Shown here: piece by piece, positions 24,202-32,307 of the stretch
Layout: the number at the start of each line of letters is the position of its first letter
How positions within the stretch are numbered: the stretch's first letter is position 1
Origin: Candidatus Aegiribacteria sp.
GTDB lineage: Bacteria > Fermentibacterota > Fermentibacteria > Fermentibacterales > JCC-6
NCBI GenBank assembly: GCA_030600545.1
Contig: JAUVLV010000020.1
Coordinates: 1 to 42,888 of the forward strand
Direction of reading: 5' to 3'
DNA length: 42,888 nt
Position numbers and translations under genes: made by a program
The notes under the pieces: generated by a model
Database searches by the model: none
What the model saw: the letters and a program-made list of their open reading frames with translations, nothing else
Told to the model about the DNA's origin: nothing

Positions 24202-25908
24202 ATGAAGTATATACTTATACTGCTTATCGCTGTTGTTTCATTGTTCGCAGGGACTATTCAGCCTGCGCTTCAGCAGGAGATGACGTCTTCATTCAGTACC
24301 GATCTGATACCGGTATTCATACTGGTTCAGGGAGAACTGGATACCGACTGGATCGATGCTGCTACTGCGAATATGACGAGGGCGGAAAAGCAGCGGTTCG
24401 TAGTTGATGCCCTCAAGGAAAGGGCTGAGATCTCTCAGGCACCTGTTCTTACGGAACTTGAAGCCTTCAGTTCGGAGCAGGTCGTTGAGATTCACACTTT
24501 CTGGCTTGCCAACGCAGTCTACTGCGAAGCAACCCCTGATGTTATAAGACAGATGTCGAACCGCTGCGATGTATCCCTTGTTGAGAAAGGTAACTACGAA
24601 AACAGCGGACTGATAGAGCCTGTTGAAGTTCGTGAGCCTTCGAGGGAAGAAGCAGGCAAGGCGCTTACATGGGGCGTATCAAAGATAAACGCAGATGATG
24701 TATGGGCACTTGGCTACAACGGCAGCGGAGTTATCGTAGGTGTGATAGACACCGGAACCGATTACAACCATCCTGATCTTCACAACAATATGTGGCATGA
24801 TACTGCAGCGGGATATCACTACGGATACGATTTTTACGATAATGATAACGATCCCATGGATACTTATGGCCATGGAACACACACTTCAGGAACTATCTGC
24901 GGTTCAGGTACAAATGGAACTCAAACGGGTGTAGCGCCGGGAGCCACCTGCATGGCTCTCAGAATCAATTACTATGTTGGCGGTTACCCAACCTGGATCC
25001 AGGCCATGGAGTTCGGAACGGATCATGGCGCGGCTGTGCTTTCAATGTCCATGGGCACTACTAATAACTCGACACTGAGAACCGCTGAGGAGAATCTTTT
25101 AACTGCTGGTGTTTTTCACAGTGTTTCAGCTGGTAATTCTGGTCCGGGCTCAGGTACTATAGGCTGCAGTGGCGACTGTCCACCGCCATGGTTCCACCCC
25201 GACCAGACATATCATGGAGGGCAGAGCGCTGTCATTACTGTGGGTGCAACGGATAGCGGTGATAATATCGCCAGCTTCTCAAGTCGTGGACCGGTAACCT
25301 GGTGGAGTGATTACAGTGACACCTCACCATTGATCGATCCTGATATCAGCGGACCGGGTGTTGATGTGGTCAGTACTGAGTGGGGTACAGGCGGATATAC
25401 GACCATGGATGGAACATCAATGTCCGCTCCGCATATTGCCGGTGTTGCTGCCCTCATGCTTTCTGCTAACCCAAGCCTTTCAGTTGCCAAGCTTGACAGT
25501 CTTATTGAGGTTACCTCCATGGATCTTGGATCCAGCGGGAAGGATAATACCTACGGTGCAGGCAGAGTAGATGCTTATCAAGCTGTTCTGGGTGCTCTTT
25601 CTTTGGTTGGTATTGCAGATAATCCACAGGGCGTTGATCCTTCAGGACTCCTGATGGGTTCGATCAATCCCAACCCTGTTCATGGCCTGGCTTCTTTCGA
25701 GATTTGCACAGAGAATCCAGGAATGGTTGACATAGGTGTTTTCGATTTATCGGGCCGCAGGATTGCGATTGTCAGTTCTGAAGAGATAGCCGCCGGAACC
25801 CATGCCTACAGCTGGATAGTTCCTGAAACAGTGGGGAACGGTATCTATTTCGTTCGTGCCAAAGTAAACGGTATTACTGTTTCATCAAGGATGACAATCA
25901 TTAAATAG
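24202..25908 (+). CDS. Secreted subtilisin-family (S8) serine protease with sorting domain
   Basis: The 568-residue product has a signal peptide (YILILLIAVVSLFAGT) and a prodomain-like segment to about residue 155. The catalytic domain has D183 in VIDTGTDYNHPDL, H224 in YGHGTHTSG and S406 in GTSMSAPHIAG. The Asn oxyanion region is SVSAGNSGPGSG. From about residue 480, INPNPVHGLASFEI ... GNGIYFVRAKVNG is the FlgD-like, T9SS-type C-terminal domain seen on the other three proteases. The RBS AAGGAGG is at ideal spacing from the ATG. A strong terminator follows at 25931. It is predicted to be exported, and processed at the C-terminus if a T9SS-like machinery exists. Confidence 0.93.
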   Translation: MKYILILLIAVVSLFAGTIQPALQQEMTSSFSTDLIPVFILVQGELDTDWIDAATANMTRAEKQRFVVDALKERAEISQAPVLTELEAFSSEQVVEIHTFWLANAVYCEATPDVIRQMSNRCDVSLVEKGNYENSGLIEPVEVREPSREEAGKALTWGVSKINADDVWALGYNGSGVIVGVIDTGTDYNHPDLHNNMWHDTAAGYHYGYDFYDNDNDPMDTYGHGTHTSGTICGSGTNGTQTGVAPGATCMALRINYYVGGYPTWIQAMEFGTDHGAAVLSMSMGTTNNSTLRTAEENLLTAGVFHSVSAGNSGPGSGTIGCSGDCPPPWFHPDQTYHGGQSAVITVGATDSGDNIASFSSRGPVTWWSDYSDTSPLIDPDISGPGVDVVSTEWGTGGYTTMDGTSMSAPHIAGVAALMLSANPSLSVAKLDSLIEVTSMDLGSSGKDNTYGAGRVDAYQAVLGALSLVGIADNPQGVDPSGLLMGSINPNPVHGLASFEICTENPGMVDIGVFDLSGRRIAIVSSEEIAAGTHAYSWIVPETVGNGIYFVRAKVNGITVSSRMTIIK

Positions 25909-25930
25909 CAGTATTTCGACTGTTGTGAGA

Positions 25931-25962
25931 AGAGGGCACCGGGTCAGGGTGCCCTCTTTCTA
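25931..25962 (+). terminator. Rho-independent terminator after the subtilisin gene
   Basis: AGAGGGCACC at 25931-25940 pairs perfectly with GGTGCCCTCT at 25948-25957 around a 7-nt loop, and is followed by a short T-rich stretch. It is 22 nt after the stop. Confidence 0.85.
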
Positions 25963-26013
25963 CCTCTCGGTACGAACAGGTATTTGAAAAACAAAGAGTT
26001 ATCTATTATCCGG

Positions 26014-26131
26014 TTAGTGAATAATACTCACAGTTTCTGTTATTTCCGCTGTCCCGGTTGTTATTCTGAGCAGATATACTCCCGATGGAATATTGCTTAC
26101 ATCAATATCAAGTCTGGATGCTCCGATGGGC
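26014..26131 (-). pseudogene. Remnant of a sorting-domain C-terminus
   Basis: On the minus strand, one frame reads IGASRLDIDVSNIPSGVYLL, followed by RITTGTAEITETVSIIH and a stop (TAA at 26014-26016). This is the final half of a FlgD-like sorting domain of the kind found on the proteases nearby. The rest of the gene is absent upstream; the sequence there changes to an unrelated coding remnant. It is the stump of another exported protein. Confidence 0.6.
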
Positions 26132-26324
26132 CTCTACAGGCAGATACGTTCTTTCAAAGGCTTATCTTGAGGAGCTTCTCAGGCACGATTCCAGGGAGGT
26201 AAGGATCGCAGCTGCCAGAACAGTCATAAGCCTTGTGAGAAACAGGCGAAACAGAACGATTGATCTCATGCATAACCTCTTGCATCCGGTATCAGGTTTT
26301 GTTATTTTTACTAATGTAAGTTAA
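26118..26324 (+). pseudogene. HEAT-like repeat gene fragment
   Basis: On the plus strand, the frame with SKAYLEELLRHDSREVRIAA, then ARTVISLVRNRRNRTIDLM, looks like one or two HEAT/armadillo helices. It has no proper start, no RBS and no continuation, and it abuts the sorting-domain stump on the other strand. I infer gene debris left by a rearrangement. From here to 26473, I see nothing else apart from the leader of the next gene. Confidence 0.4.
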
Positions 26325-26473
26325 CCAATTCTATTAATTTATCCTTGTATATCCGCTAATGAATAAGGAGACAATACAGGAACTGTAGAGAGCCTCAGGT
26401 GTTATGGCTTTATAGAAATCAATCTAAAACATAATTGCAAACAAATACATTATCCATATGAAAGGATGTGAGA

Positions 26474-28852
26474 ATGAAATATCTTTTTACCATTATACTG
26501 TTTATATCGGCGTTTTCCGCTTCTGCAGGCCAGATGATCGTACCGGTTTCACTGGACGTTTCCGCGATCAATTTCGATGAAGCCGGTATTTATACAAGAA
26601 TAACTGGCACTGGAATGCGACTCATGGGAGCTGAGGGAGAACCGAGTCTTCCCGAGTTTACTGCCAGGATAGCCCTTCCAACCGGATGCGCGGCAACCGG
26701 CATTGAAGTGGTGGACGCGGTTTATACAGACATCCGCGGCCGCTACACTGTATTGCCGGCATCCGCGCCTGTTCCTCTTTCGGTCGAGCAGGAAATACAT
26801 CCGGTTGAACCTGACCCGCATATTTACAGTTCAAGCACTCCATATCCTCAAAGACCGGTCAAGTTTGCCGGCTCAAGTGTTATTATGGGAATCCCGGTTA
26901 CTTACGTGAACGTATTCCCTGTAAGATGGAATCCTGCCAGCAAAACTATCGAAATTCTTACAGACCTTACGCTGAATGTAACCTACGAGAACAGCCCCAC
27001 AGCATCCACAGTATTCAGAAGAAGCATACAGAGCGAACTGCGCTCGCAGGAGATAGTCAGGAATTCAGTTGTGAACCCGGAAGCCGTTTCAAGCTCGGGC
27101 GCCGCAATAGTTGACTCGAAGGATCTGACCTACGGTGAATACGTAATCATCACCTACCCCAGTTACGAAAGCTACGCACAGAATCTGGCCGACTGGAAAG
27201 CCTCAAAGGGTGTTCCCACAAACGTTTACACAACCACCTGGGTACAGAGCCAGTATTCATGTTATGATTTGCAGCAGGAGATCCGCGCATTCCTGACTGA
27301 TTGTCGAGATGAGGGTGTTGAATACGTTCTCATATATGGAGATGACAACAGAATAGCCGGAAGAGACGTAAAGATCTCTACCAGCGGCTACACCGAGTAT
27401 CCACCAGTTGACCTTTACTGGGCTGACATCAACGACACCGGCCCCGGTGTTGACCTCTGGGATAGCAACCACAACCATATCTGGGGTGAATACGGTATCG
27501 ATAACGTTGATTACCATCCGGACCTCTGGGTTGGAAGGGCAAGTGTAAGCGATTACGTTGATTGCACCACTTTCAATGAGAAGGTTTATGCATACGAACG
27601 TATCTCAGCCACAGACTATTTTGACTCAGCTCCCATAGAAATAAGAATCGGTTACACAACAGGTTTCCTTTTTGACGCTACTCCTGATGTTTGGGGGTAC
27701 ACTGGTGCTGAGATGATCTCAGCCATGGTTCCCTCTTCAAGCTGGAAAGAAGAAAAATGCTACGAACATAGTAGCAATAACAGCAGCACAATCACCATAA
27801 ATATGATAAATGCCGGCCCCCATCATGTGTACCATGCAAGCCATGGCGCCAAGACATCGATGTACACGTCGTACGGAAGTGATTACACTACAACCAATAT
27901 ACTGGCTCAAACCAATATTTCAAGCGGTAATCTTCCGGCGATCTGGAACTCCATCTCTTGCCTTATCGGCCATCTTGACGGTTACGAATGCTGCGGTGAC
28001 GCCTGGCTTAATTCCCCCAACGGAGGTGGCTTCGGAGCTTTCAACGCCAGGTACGGATGGGGATCCTATACCGCCGGTTATGGCCCCAGCGAGATCCTCT
28101 CAAGGAACTTCTACGATGTGATGTGGAACGATGACCTTTACAACCTTGGTGTGGCTCACCTCATGGGCAGCGACGCGATGTGCCCGCCTTCCGATGATTG
28201 CGATGACTGGTGCGTAAAGGAATACAACCTCTTCGGAGAACCTGAATTACCTATGTGGTTTATTGACGCTTCGGATCTTTCCGCTTCTTATGACGGTACT
28301 ATCTCAGTCGGTCCCGGCAATGTTACAATAACTGTGACTGACCCATCAAAGGGTAATGTCAGTGGTGCCAGAGTCTGCCTTCAGAAGGGCAACTGGCAGA
28401 CCGGAGAGGTCTACGAAGTTGGAACAACCAACGCAAGTGGTTCTGTAACACTTTCTGTCAATCCAACATCAACAGGCTCCATTTCCGTAGTTGCTTGGGC
28501 AAGGGATCATATATCCTATCAGGGCAGCATCACTGTAGTACCTACTGGAATTGAACGTGATGATACTCCGGTATTTGTCAATAACGTAAGCGCTGTTTAC
28601 CCAAGTCCCGCCATGAGCAGTGCTACAATACCCTTCAACCTTGCATCTGCAGGTGCCGCCAGGATCGATGTCTACGATATAACAGGCAGGATTGTAACTA
28701 CCCTTGCTTCAGAAGAGATGGCAGCGGGTCAGCACAGTCTTGTCTGGAACCTCGAAGATAGCAATGGCGCAGCAATTCCTTCCGGTGTATACCATGTAAG
28801 GATTGTTACCGCTGACTGGACTGGCACAACAAACCTTGTTGTAGCAAGATAG
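26474..28852 (+). CDS. Secreted gingipain-like (C25) cysteine protease with sorting domain
   Basis: The product is 792 residues from the ATG at 26474, which has AAAGGA at good spacing; a GTG two codons earlier is possible. The signal peptide is KYLFTIILFISAFSASAG. A C25-type propeptide and Ig-like region (to about residue 215) precede the catalytic domain beginning YVIITYPSYESYAQNLADWK. The dyad is H457 in YHASHGA and C496 in NSISCLIG. After about residue 600 come an Ig-like domain and the FlgD-like sorting domain (YPSPAMSSATIPF ... IPSGVYHVRIVT). Gingipains are classic T9SS cargo, so this protein is the best hint that the shared C-terminal domain is a secretion signal. A terminator follows. 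Confidence 0.92.
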   Translation: MKYLFTIILFISAFSASAGQMIVPVSLDVSAINFDEAGIYTRITGTGMRLMGAEGEPSLPEFTARIALPTGCAATGIEVVDAVYTDIRGRYTVLPASAPVPLSVEQEIHPVEPDPHIYSSSTPYPQRPVKFAGSSVIMGIPVTYVNVFPVRWNPASKTIEILTDLTLNVTYENSPTASTVFRRSIQSELRSQEIVRNSVVNPEAVSSSGAAIVDSKDLTYGEYVIITYPSYESYAQNLADWKASKGVPTNVYTTTWVQSQYSCYDLQQEIRAFLTDCRDEGVEYVLIYGDDNRIAGRDVKISTSGYTEYPPVDLYWADINDTGPGVDLWDSNHNHIWGEYGIDNVDYHPDLWVGRASVSDYVDCTTFNEKVYAYERISATDYFDSAPIEIRIGYTTGFLFDATPDVWGYTGAEMISAMVPSSSWKEEKCYEHSSNNSSTITINMINAGPHHVYHASHGAKTSMYTSYGSDYTTTNILAQTNISSGNLPAIWNSISCLIGHLDGYECCGDAWLNSPNGGGFGAFNARYGWGSYTAGYGPSEILSRNFYDVMWNDDLYNLGVAHLMGSDAMCPPSDDCDDWCVKEYNLFGEPELPMWFIDASDLSASYDGTISVGPGNVTITVTDPSKGNVSGARVCLQKGNWQTGEVYEVGTTNASGSVTLSVNPTSTGSISVVAWARDHISYQGSITVVPTGIERDDTPVFVNNVSAVYPSPAMSSATIPFNLASAGAARIDVYDITGRIVTTLASEEMAAGQHSLVWNLEDSNGAAIPSGVYHVRIVTADWTGTTNLVVAR

Positions 28853-28872
28853 ATTCTTCGAAAAGCGGAGAG

Positions 28873-28899
28873 GAAAGGGCGGTTTTTTCCCGCCCTTTC
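28873..28899 (+). terminator. Terminator after the C25 protease gene
   Basis: GAAAGGGCGG at 28873-28882 pairs with CCGCCCTTTC at 28890-28899 around a T-rich loop. It may work in both directions, for the protease gene and for the tRNA-Leu gene transcribed towards it. Confidence 0.82.
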
Positions 28900-28901
28900 T
28901 T

Positions 28902-28988
28902 TGGTACCGGAGGAGGGACTTGAACCCTCAAGTCCACAAGGGACAACGGATTTTGAGTCCGCCGCGTCTGCCATTCCGCCACTCCGGC
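28902..28988 (-). tRNA. tRNA-Leu (anticodon CAA)
   Basis: The minus strand folds as a class II tRNA of 87 nt. The acceptor arms are GCCGGAG and CTCCGGT, and CCA is encoded at the 3' end. The D-arm starts GTGGCGGAATGGCAGACGC, the anticodon loop is CTCAAAA, the variable arm is long, and the T-arm is GGGTTCAAGTCCC. The anticodon CAA reads the UUG codon. Confidence 0.93.
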
Positions 28989-29096
28989 AATGACTCTAAA
29001 CGTTCATCGATTGTCGGCAATCTCAGTTCTGCGGAATATGAACGATTGCAGAGAGGAAATGCAAGGGGTGCGAACACGGTGAAGGTATATTTCATC

Positions 29097-29125
29097 TTGA
29101 CAAATGAGACTTTTTGAGATAAATT
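29097..29125 (+). promoter_or_regulatory. Sigma-70-like promoter for tRNA-Met and tRNA-Val
   Basis: A perfect TTGACA is followed after 17 nt by TAAATT, 12 nt before the 5' end of tRNA-Met. Confidence 0.72.
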
Positions 29126-29137
29126 TGTTCACTTATC

Positions 29138-29214
29138 GGGCCCATAGCTCAGTTGGCTAGAGCCACCGGCTCATAACCGGTCGGTCCCTGGTTCGAGTCC
29201 AGGTGGGCCCACCA
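29138..29214 (+). tRNA. tRNA-Met (anticodon CAT)
   Basis: A 77-nt cloverleaf: acceptor arms GGGCCCA and TGGGCCC with encoded CCA, anticodon loop CTCATAA, and T-loop GGTTCGAGTCC. The first acceptor pair is G-C, so this is not an initiator tRNA. It is either elongator tRNA-Met or the tRNA-Ile whose CAT is modified; sequence alone does not decide. Confidence 0.92.
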
Positions 29215-29232
29215 GTCTCCTTTTGCCTGGAA

Positions 29233-29309
29233 GGGCGGGTAGCTCAGTTGGTTAGAGCACAAGCTTCACACGTTTGGGGTCGCAGGTTCAAATCCTGTCC
29301 CGCCCACCA
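29233..29309 (+). tRNA. tRNA-Val (anticodon CAC)
   Basis: A 77-nt cloverleaf with acceptor arms GGGCGGG and CCCGCCC, encoded CCA, anticodon stem CAAGC/GTTTG and loop TTCACAC, giving anticodon CAC. It lies 18 nt after tRNA-Met and is probably co-transcribed with it. Confidence 0.92.
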
Positions 29310-29384
29310 TTCCATGAAGCGGAATAAGCGGTGTTGTGATTATGTACTATGATGCATGCATTACATTTGAAACCGATTTTAACG

Positions 29385-29415
29385 GGGTACCCTCTGGGTA
29401 CCCTATTTCTTTTTG
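29385..29415 (+). terminator. Terminator after the tRNA pair
   Basis: GGGTACCC, TCT, GGGTACCC forms an 8-bp stem with a 3-nt loop, followed by TATTTCTTTTT. Confidence 0.78.
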
Positions 29416-29437
29416 TTGAACTTGCGGGGTGGAACTG

Positions 29438-30163
29438 ATGAAAGAAGATCTAAAAAAAATATTGCTTTTGCAGGATGTTGATTCCCATATTGATCGAGTA
29501 TCTGCGGAAATTGATGAGATCCCGCGTGAAAAGCTTATCCACGAGCGGGAACTCGAATCGCAGAAAACCGATTACGAAAAGGAAAAGAAAAAGCTGGAGG
29601 AAACAAGGGAATCAGGCAGAAAATACAATGCTGACATGGAAGTAAATGAGAATAGACTGGCTGAGTTCAAGACAAAACTTCTGGAGATGAAAACAAACGA
29701 TGCCTACAGAGCCATGATGGAGCAGATAAAATACACAGAGAACAGGATCAACGATCTTGACAGTAAGATAATCGAAAATATGTACGAAGAGGAAAACGGT
29801 GAAAAAGATCTTGAAGAAGCCAGAAAAATATGGGAGCGGAATAAAAAACGATCAGAAAAAAGGCAGGATATCCTTGATGGTCAGCTGGAGGTTCTGAAGG
29901 AGAACATTGAAGAACTGATGGCTGAAAGAAAAGAGATAGCCTCAGAGATCGGTAAGCGCCTGCTTGATAAATACGAACAGCTCCGTACGGCAGGCAGGGG
30001 GCTGGTGGTCGTGGGGCTTGAAAAGGGAACCTGCGGAGGCTGCCTTACTAATATTCCACCACAGACCACTGTTGAGATAAGCCAGGGTGAGACTTATATC
30101 TGTCCTATCTGTGGACGATTTGTAATCTGGAAAGATGACAGCTCCATGGCTGGGGCAAAATAA
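29438..30163 (+). CDS. Coiled-coil protein with C4 zinc ribbon (COG1579/CT398-like)
   Basis: The product is 241 residues from the ATG at 29438; a GTG three codons earlier lacks an RBS. Residues 1-175 form a long charged coiled coil (EIDEIPREKLIHERELESQ ... NEIEELMAERKEI-type repeats). Four cysteines follow as a zinc ribbon: C199/C202 in CGGCLTN and C222/C225 in CPICG. This layout matches the CT398/COG1579 family, whose members bind nucleic acid or sigma-factor partners in some bacteria; the role is not settled. It lies directly before the RNase P RNA gene on the same strand. Confidence 0.88.
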   Translation: MKEDLKKILLLQDVDSHIDRVSAEIDEIPREKLIHERELESQKTDYEKEKKKLEETRESGRKYNADMEVNENRLAEFKTKLLEMKTNDAYRAMMEQIKYTENRINDLDSKIIENMYEEENGEKDLEEARKIWERNKKRSEKRQDILDGQLEVLKENIEELMAERKEIASEIGKRLLDKYEQLRTAGRGLVVVGLEKGTCGGCLTNIPPQTTVEISQGETYICPICGRFVIWKDDSSMAGAK

Positions 30164-30180
30164 CTATATTTTAATTATGA

Positions 30181-30582
30181 GGGTCAGGTGAGTGGCCGCC
30201 CCCCAGGGGGAGGAAAGTCCGGGCTCCACAGGGTGGGACACCGGGGAAATCCCGGTTCCGGTGACGGAAAGAATGTGCCACAGAAACGAAACCGCCTCCG
30301 ATGGTATTCTGCAGATCTATTCCGTATAGATAACGAAGCCTTTTTCGGAGGTAAGGGTGAAAAGGTGGGGTAAGAGCCCACCGGGATGCTGGTAACAGTG
30401 TTCGCACGGTAAACCTTGTCCGGTGCAAGGCCGAATAGAGAGGGAGGTCTCTTAGAGACCGGGGAGTTACTCGTTCCCTTTGACCTCCGGGTTGGCTGCT
30501 AGAGGTGTCAGGTAACTGGCATCCCAGATGGATGGCCACTGCCGCCCCAGGGCGGAACAGAACCCGGCTTACAGCCTGACCC
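30181..30582 (+). ncRNA. rnpB: RNase P RNA (type A-like)
   Basis: The catalytic RNA of RNase P, about 402 nt. The 5' signature GAGGAAAGTCCGGGCTCC and the 3' signature ACAGAACCCGGCTTA are both present. GGGTCAGG at 30181 pairs with CCTGACCC at 30575-30582 to close helix P1. Internal landmarks such as GGTAAACCTTGTCCGGTGCAAG also fit. The exact ends are set by P1 pairing and could be off by a few bases. recJ begins 21 nt further on. Confidence 0.93.
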
Positions 30583-30603
30583 TTATTACATTTTGGAGGA
30601 TTT

Positions 30604-32307
30604 GTGAGGAAACGCTGGACAGCCAGACCTGTGCCAAGATTGAACATTGAAGAGGCTGATAATCCTCACAATCTTCCGGATTCCATCTCTCTTCTTCTTG
30701 CCAGACGGGGTTTCTCGGGAGAAAAACTGGACAGATTTCTCCATCCTGATATGGATTTCCTGTCATGCTGGCAGGATATAGGAGGAATTCAGAAGGCTGC
30801 CGAAAGGATTGTTTACAGCATTCAGAATTCTGAAAACATTATGGTTCATGGCGATTTCGATGCCGATGGAATTACAGCTACCACAATAGTTTACATGGGA
30901 TTGCGGTCACTGGGAGCCAACGTCGATTATTTCATTCCGGACAGGTTCGAAGACGGATATGGACTGGGCGAATCCAGTATTGAAGCATGCAAGGCTGCTG
31001 AAACCAATCTGTTCATTACCGTTGACTGCGGTATTACCGCAGCCGGATACGTTGATGTTTTAAAAAGTATGAACATCGATACCATCATCACCGATCATCA
31101 TCAGCCCGGAAGTATACTGCCTGATGCGGAGGCTGTTGTTGATCCCGTACTGGATGGCGATACTCCTTACGCAAAACTGGCCGGTGCCGGTGTTGCCTGG
31201 ATGGTTCTAAAGGCCGTTTACGAATTGTTGGGTGCCGATACCGATTATCTTCATGAACTGCTCCAGCTTGTAGCTATAGGTACAGTAACGGATGTAGTGG
31301 ACCTTGTCGAAGACAACAGAATTCTGGTTTCCGAGGGGCTGAAGCTACTCCGCGCGAAAGCATTTCCCGGCATATCCGCACTTGCTGAATCGGCCTCGGT
31401 GAATATTAAGAAAATCAGTTCAACGGATATTGCGTACTACCTGGGCCCAAGACTCAATGCGTGCGGCAGGATAGGCCATGCGGCGGACGCGGTCAAGCTG
31501 CTTCTTGCAGGCAGCGGTGAAGAGGCTGCGGAACTGATGGTAATCGTGGAGGAAAACAACAGGATACGTAGAAAACTTGACCGCAGCATTGAAAAGCATG
31601 TCGTTAAGCTTGTTGATGATCTTGATGATCCGCGCTGCATAGTAATGGCGGACGAAGGATGGCATCGGGGTGTAATAGGTATTGTTGCGTCAAGGCTTGT
31701 TTCAAGGTACGGTGTACCATCGATTATGATTTCCATCGAGAACGGTAACGGTTTTGGCTCCGCGCGGAGTGTTCCGGGAATACCAATTCATTCAATTCTA
31801 GCCGGAATACAGGCGGAACATGGGATAATGGATAGTCTGGGAGGTCATCCTATGGCTGCGGGGTTCAGGATTCCAGGAAGTAATATCTCCATTCTAAGAG
31901 AAGAGCTGAACAGAATTTTTTCCGGTAAAGAGTGGGAATCCCGTCTGGGTTCGGTTCTGTACATTGACGGTAAACTTGAGGAACAGGATTACAGCGCTGA
32001 AACTTTGCGAGCTATGGAAAACATCGAACCATTTGGCGAGGGCAACAGAAAGCCTGTATGGCTGGCAAGGGGAGCCTATCCGGTTCAGTGGAGAGCGGTA
32101 GGAGAGAACGCGAAACATCTGAGCTGTAATTTCAGAATAGGTTCTGGTATCTATAAGGCTATCGGTTTTAACATGGTAAACAGCCAATCCCTGTTCAACG
32201 GAAAAGTTGATCTCGCGTTTATTCTGGCACTGGATACATATCGCGGGGACGGAAGTATACAGCTTATTCTCAAGGGTATCCGAAAGCATCGGAGGGCTGC
32301 GAATTGA
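30604..32307 (+). CDS. recJ: Single-stranded-DNA-specific exonuclease RecJ
   Basis: The 567-residue product degrades single-stranded DNA 5' to 3' in recombination and mismatch repair. The DHH-family motifs are intact: HGDFDADG (H82-G89), VDCGIT, the DHH triad D164-H165-H166 in TDHHQPG, and the DHHA1-type GGHPMAAG at 413-420. Length is typical. The GTG start has GGAGGA just upstream. The end overlaps the next gene by 4 nt (TTGA), so RecJ and the helicase are probably made together. Confidence 0.95.
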   Translation: MRKRWTARPVPRLNIEEADNPHNLPDSISLLLARRGFSGEKLDRFLHPDMDFLSCWQDIGGIQKAAERIVYSIQNSENIMVHGDFDADGITATTIVYMGLRSLGANVDYFIPDRFEDGYGLGESSIEACKAAETNLFITVDCGITAAGYVDVLKSMNIDTIITDHHQPGSILPDAEAVVDPVLDGDTPYAKLAGAGVAWMVLKAVYELLGADTDYLHELLQLVAIGTVTDVVDLVEDNRILVSEGLKLLRAKAFPGISALAESASVNIKKISSTDIAYYLGPRLNACGRIGHAADAVKLLLAGSGEEAAELMVIVEENNRIRRKLDRSIEKHVVKLVDDLDDPRCIVMADEGWHRGVIGIVASRLVSRYGVPSIMISIENGNGFGSARSVPGIPIHSILAGIQAEHGIMDSLGGHPMAAGFRIPGSNISILREELNRIFSGKEWESRLGSVLYIDGKLEEQDYSAETLRAMENIEPFGEGNRKPVWLARGAYPVQWRAVGENAKHLSCNFRIGSGIYKAIGFNMVNSQSLFNGKVDLAFILALDTYRGDGSIQLILKGIRKHRRAAN

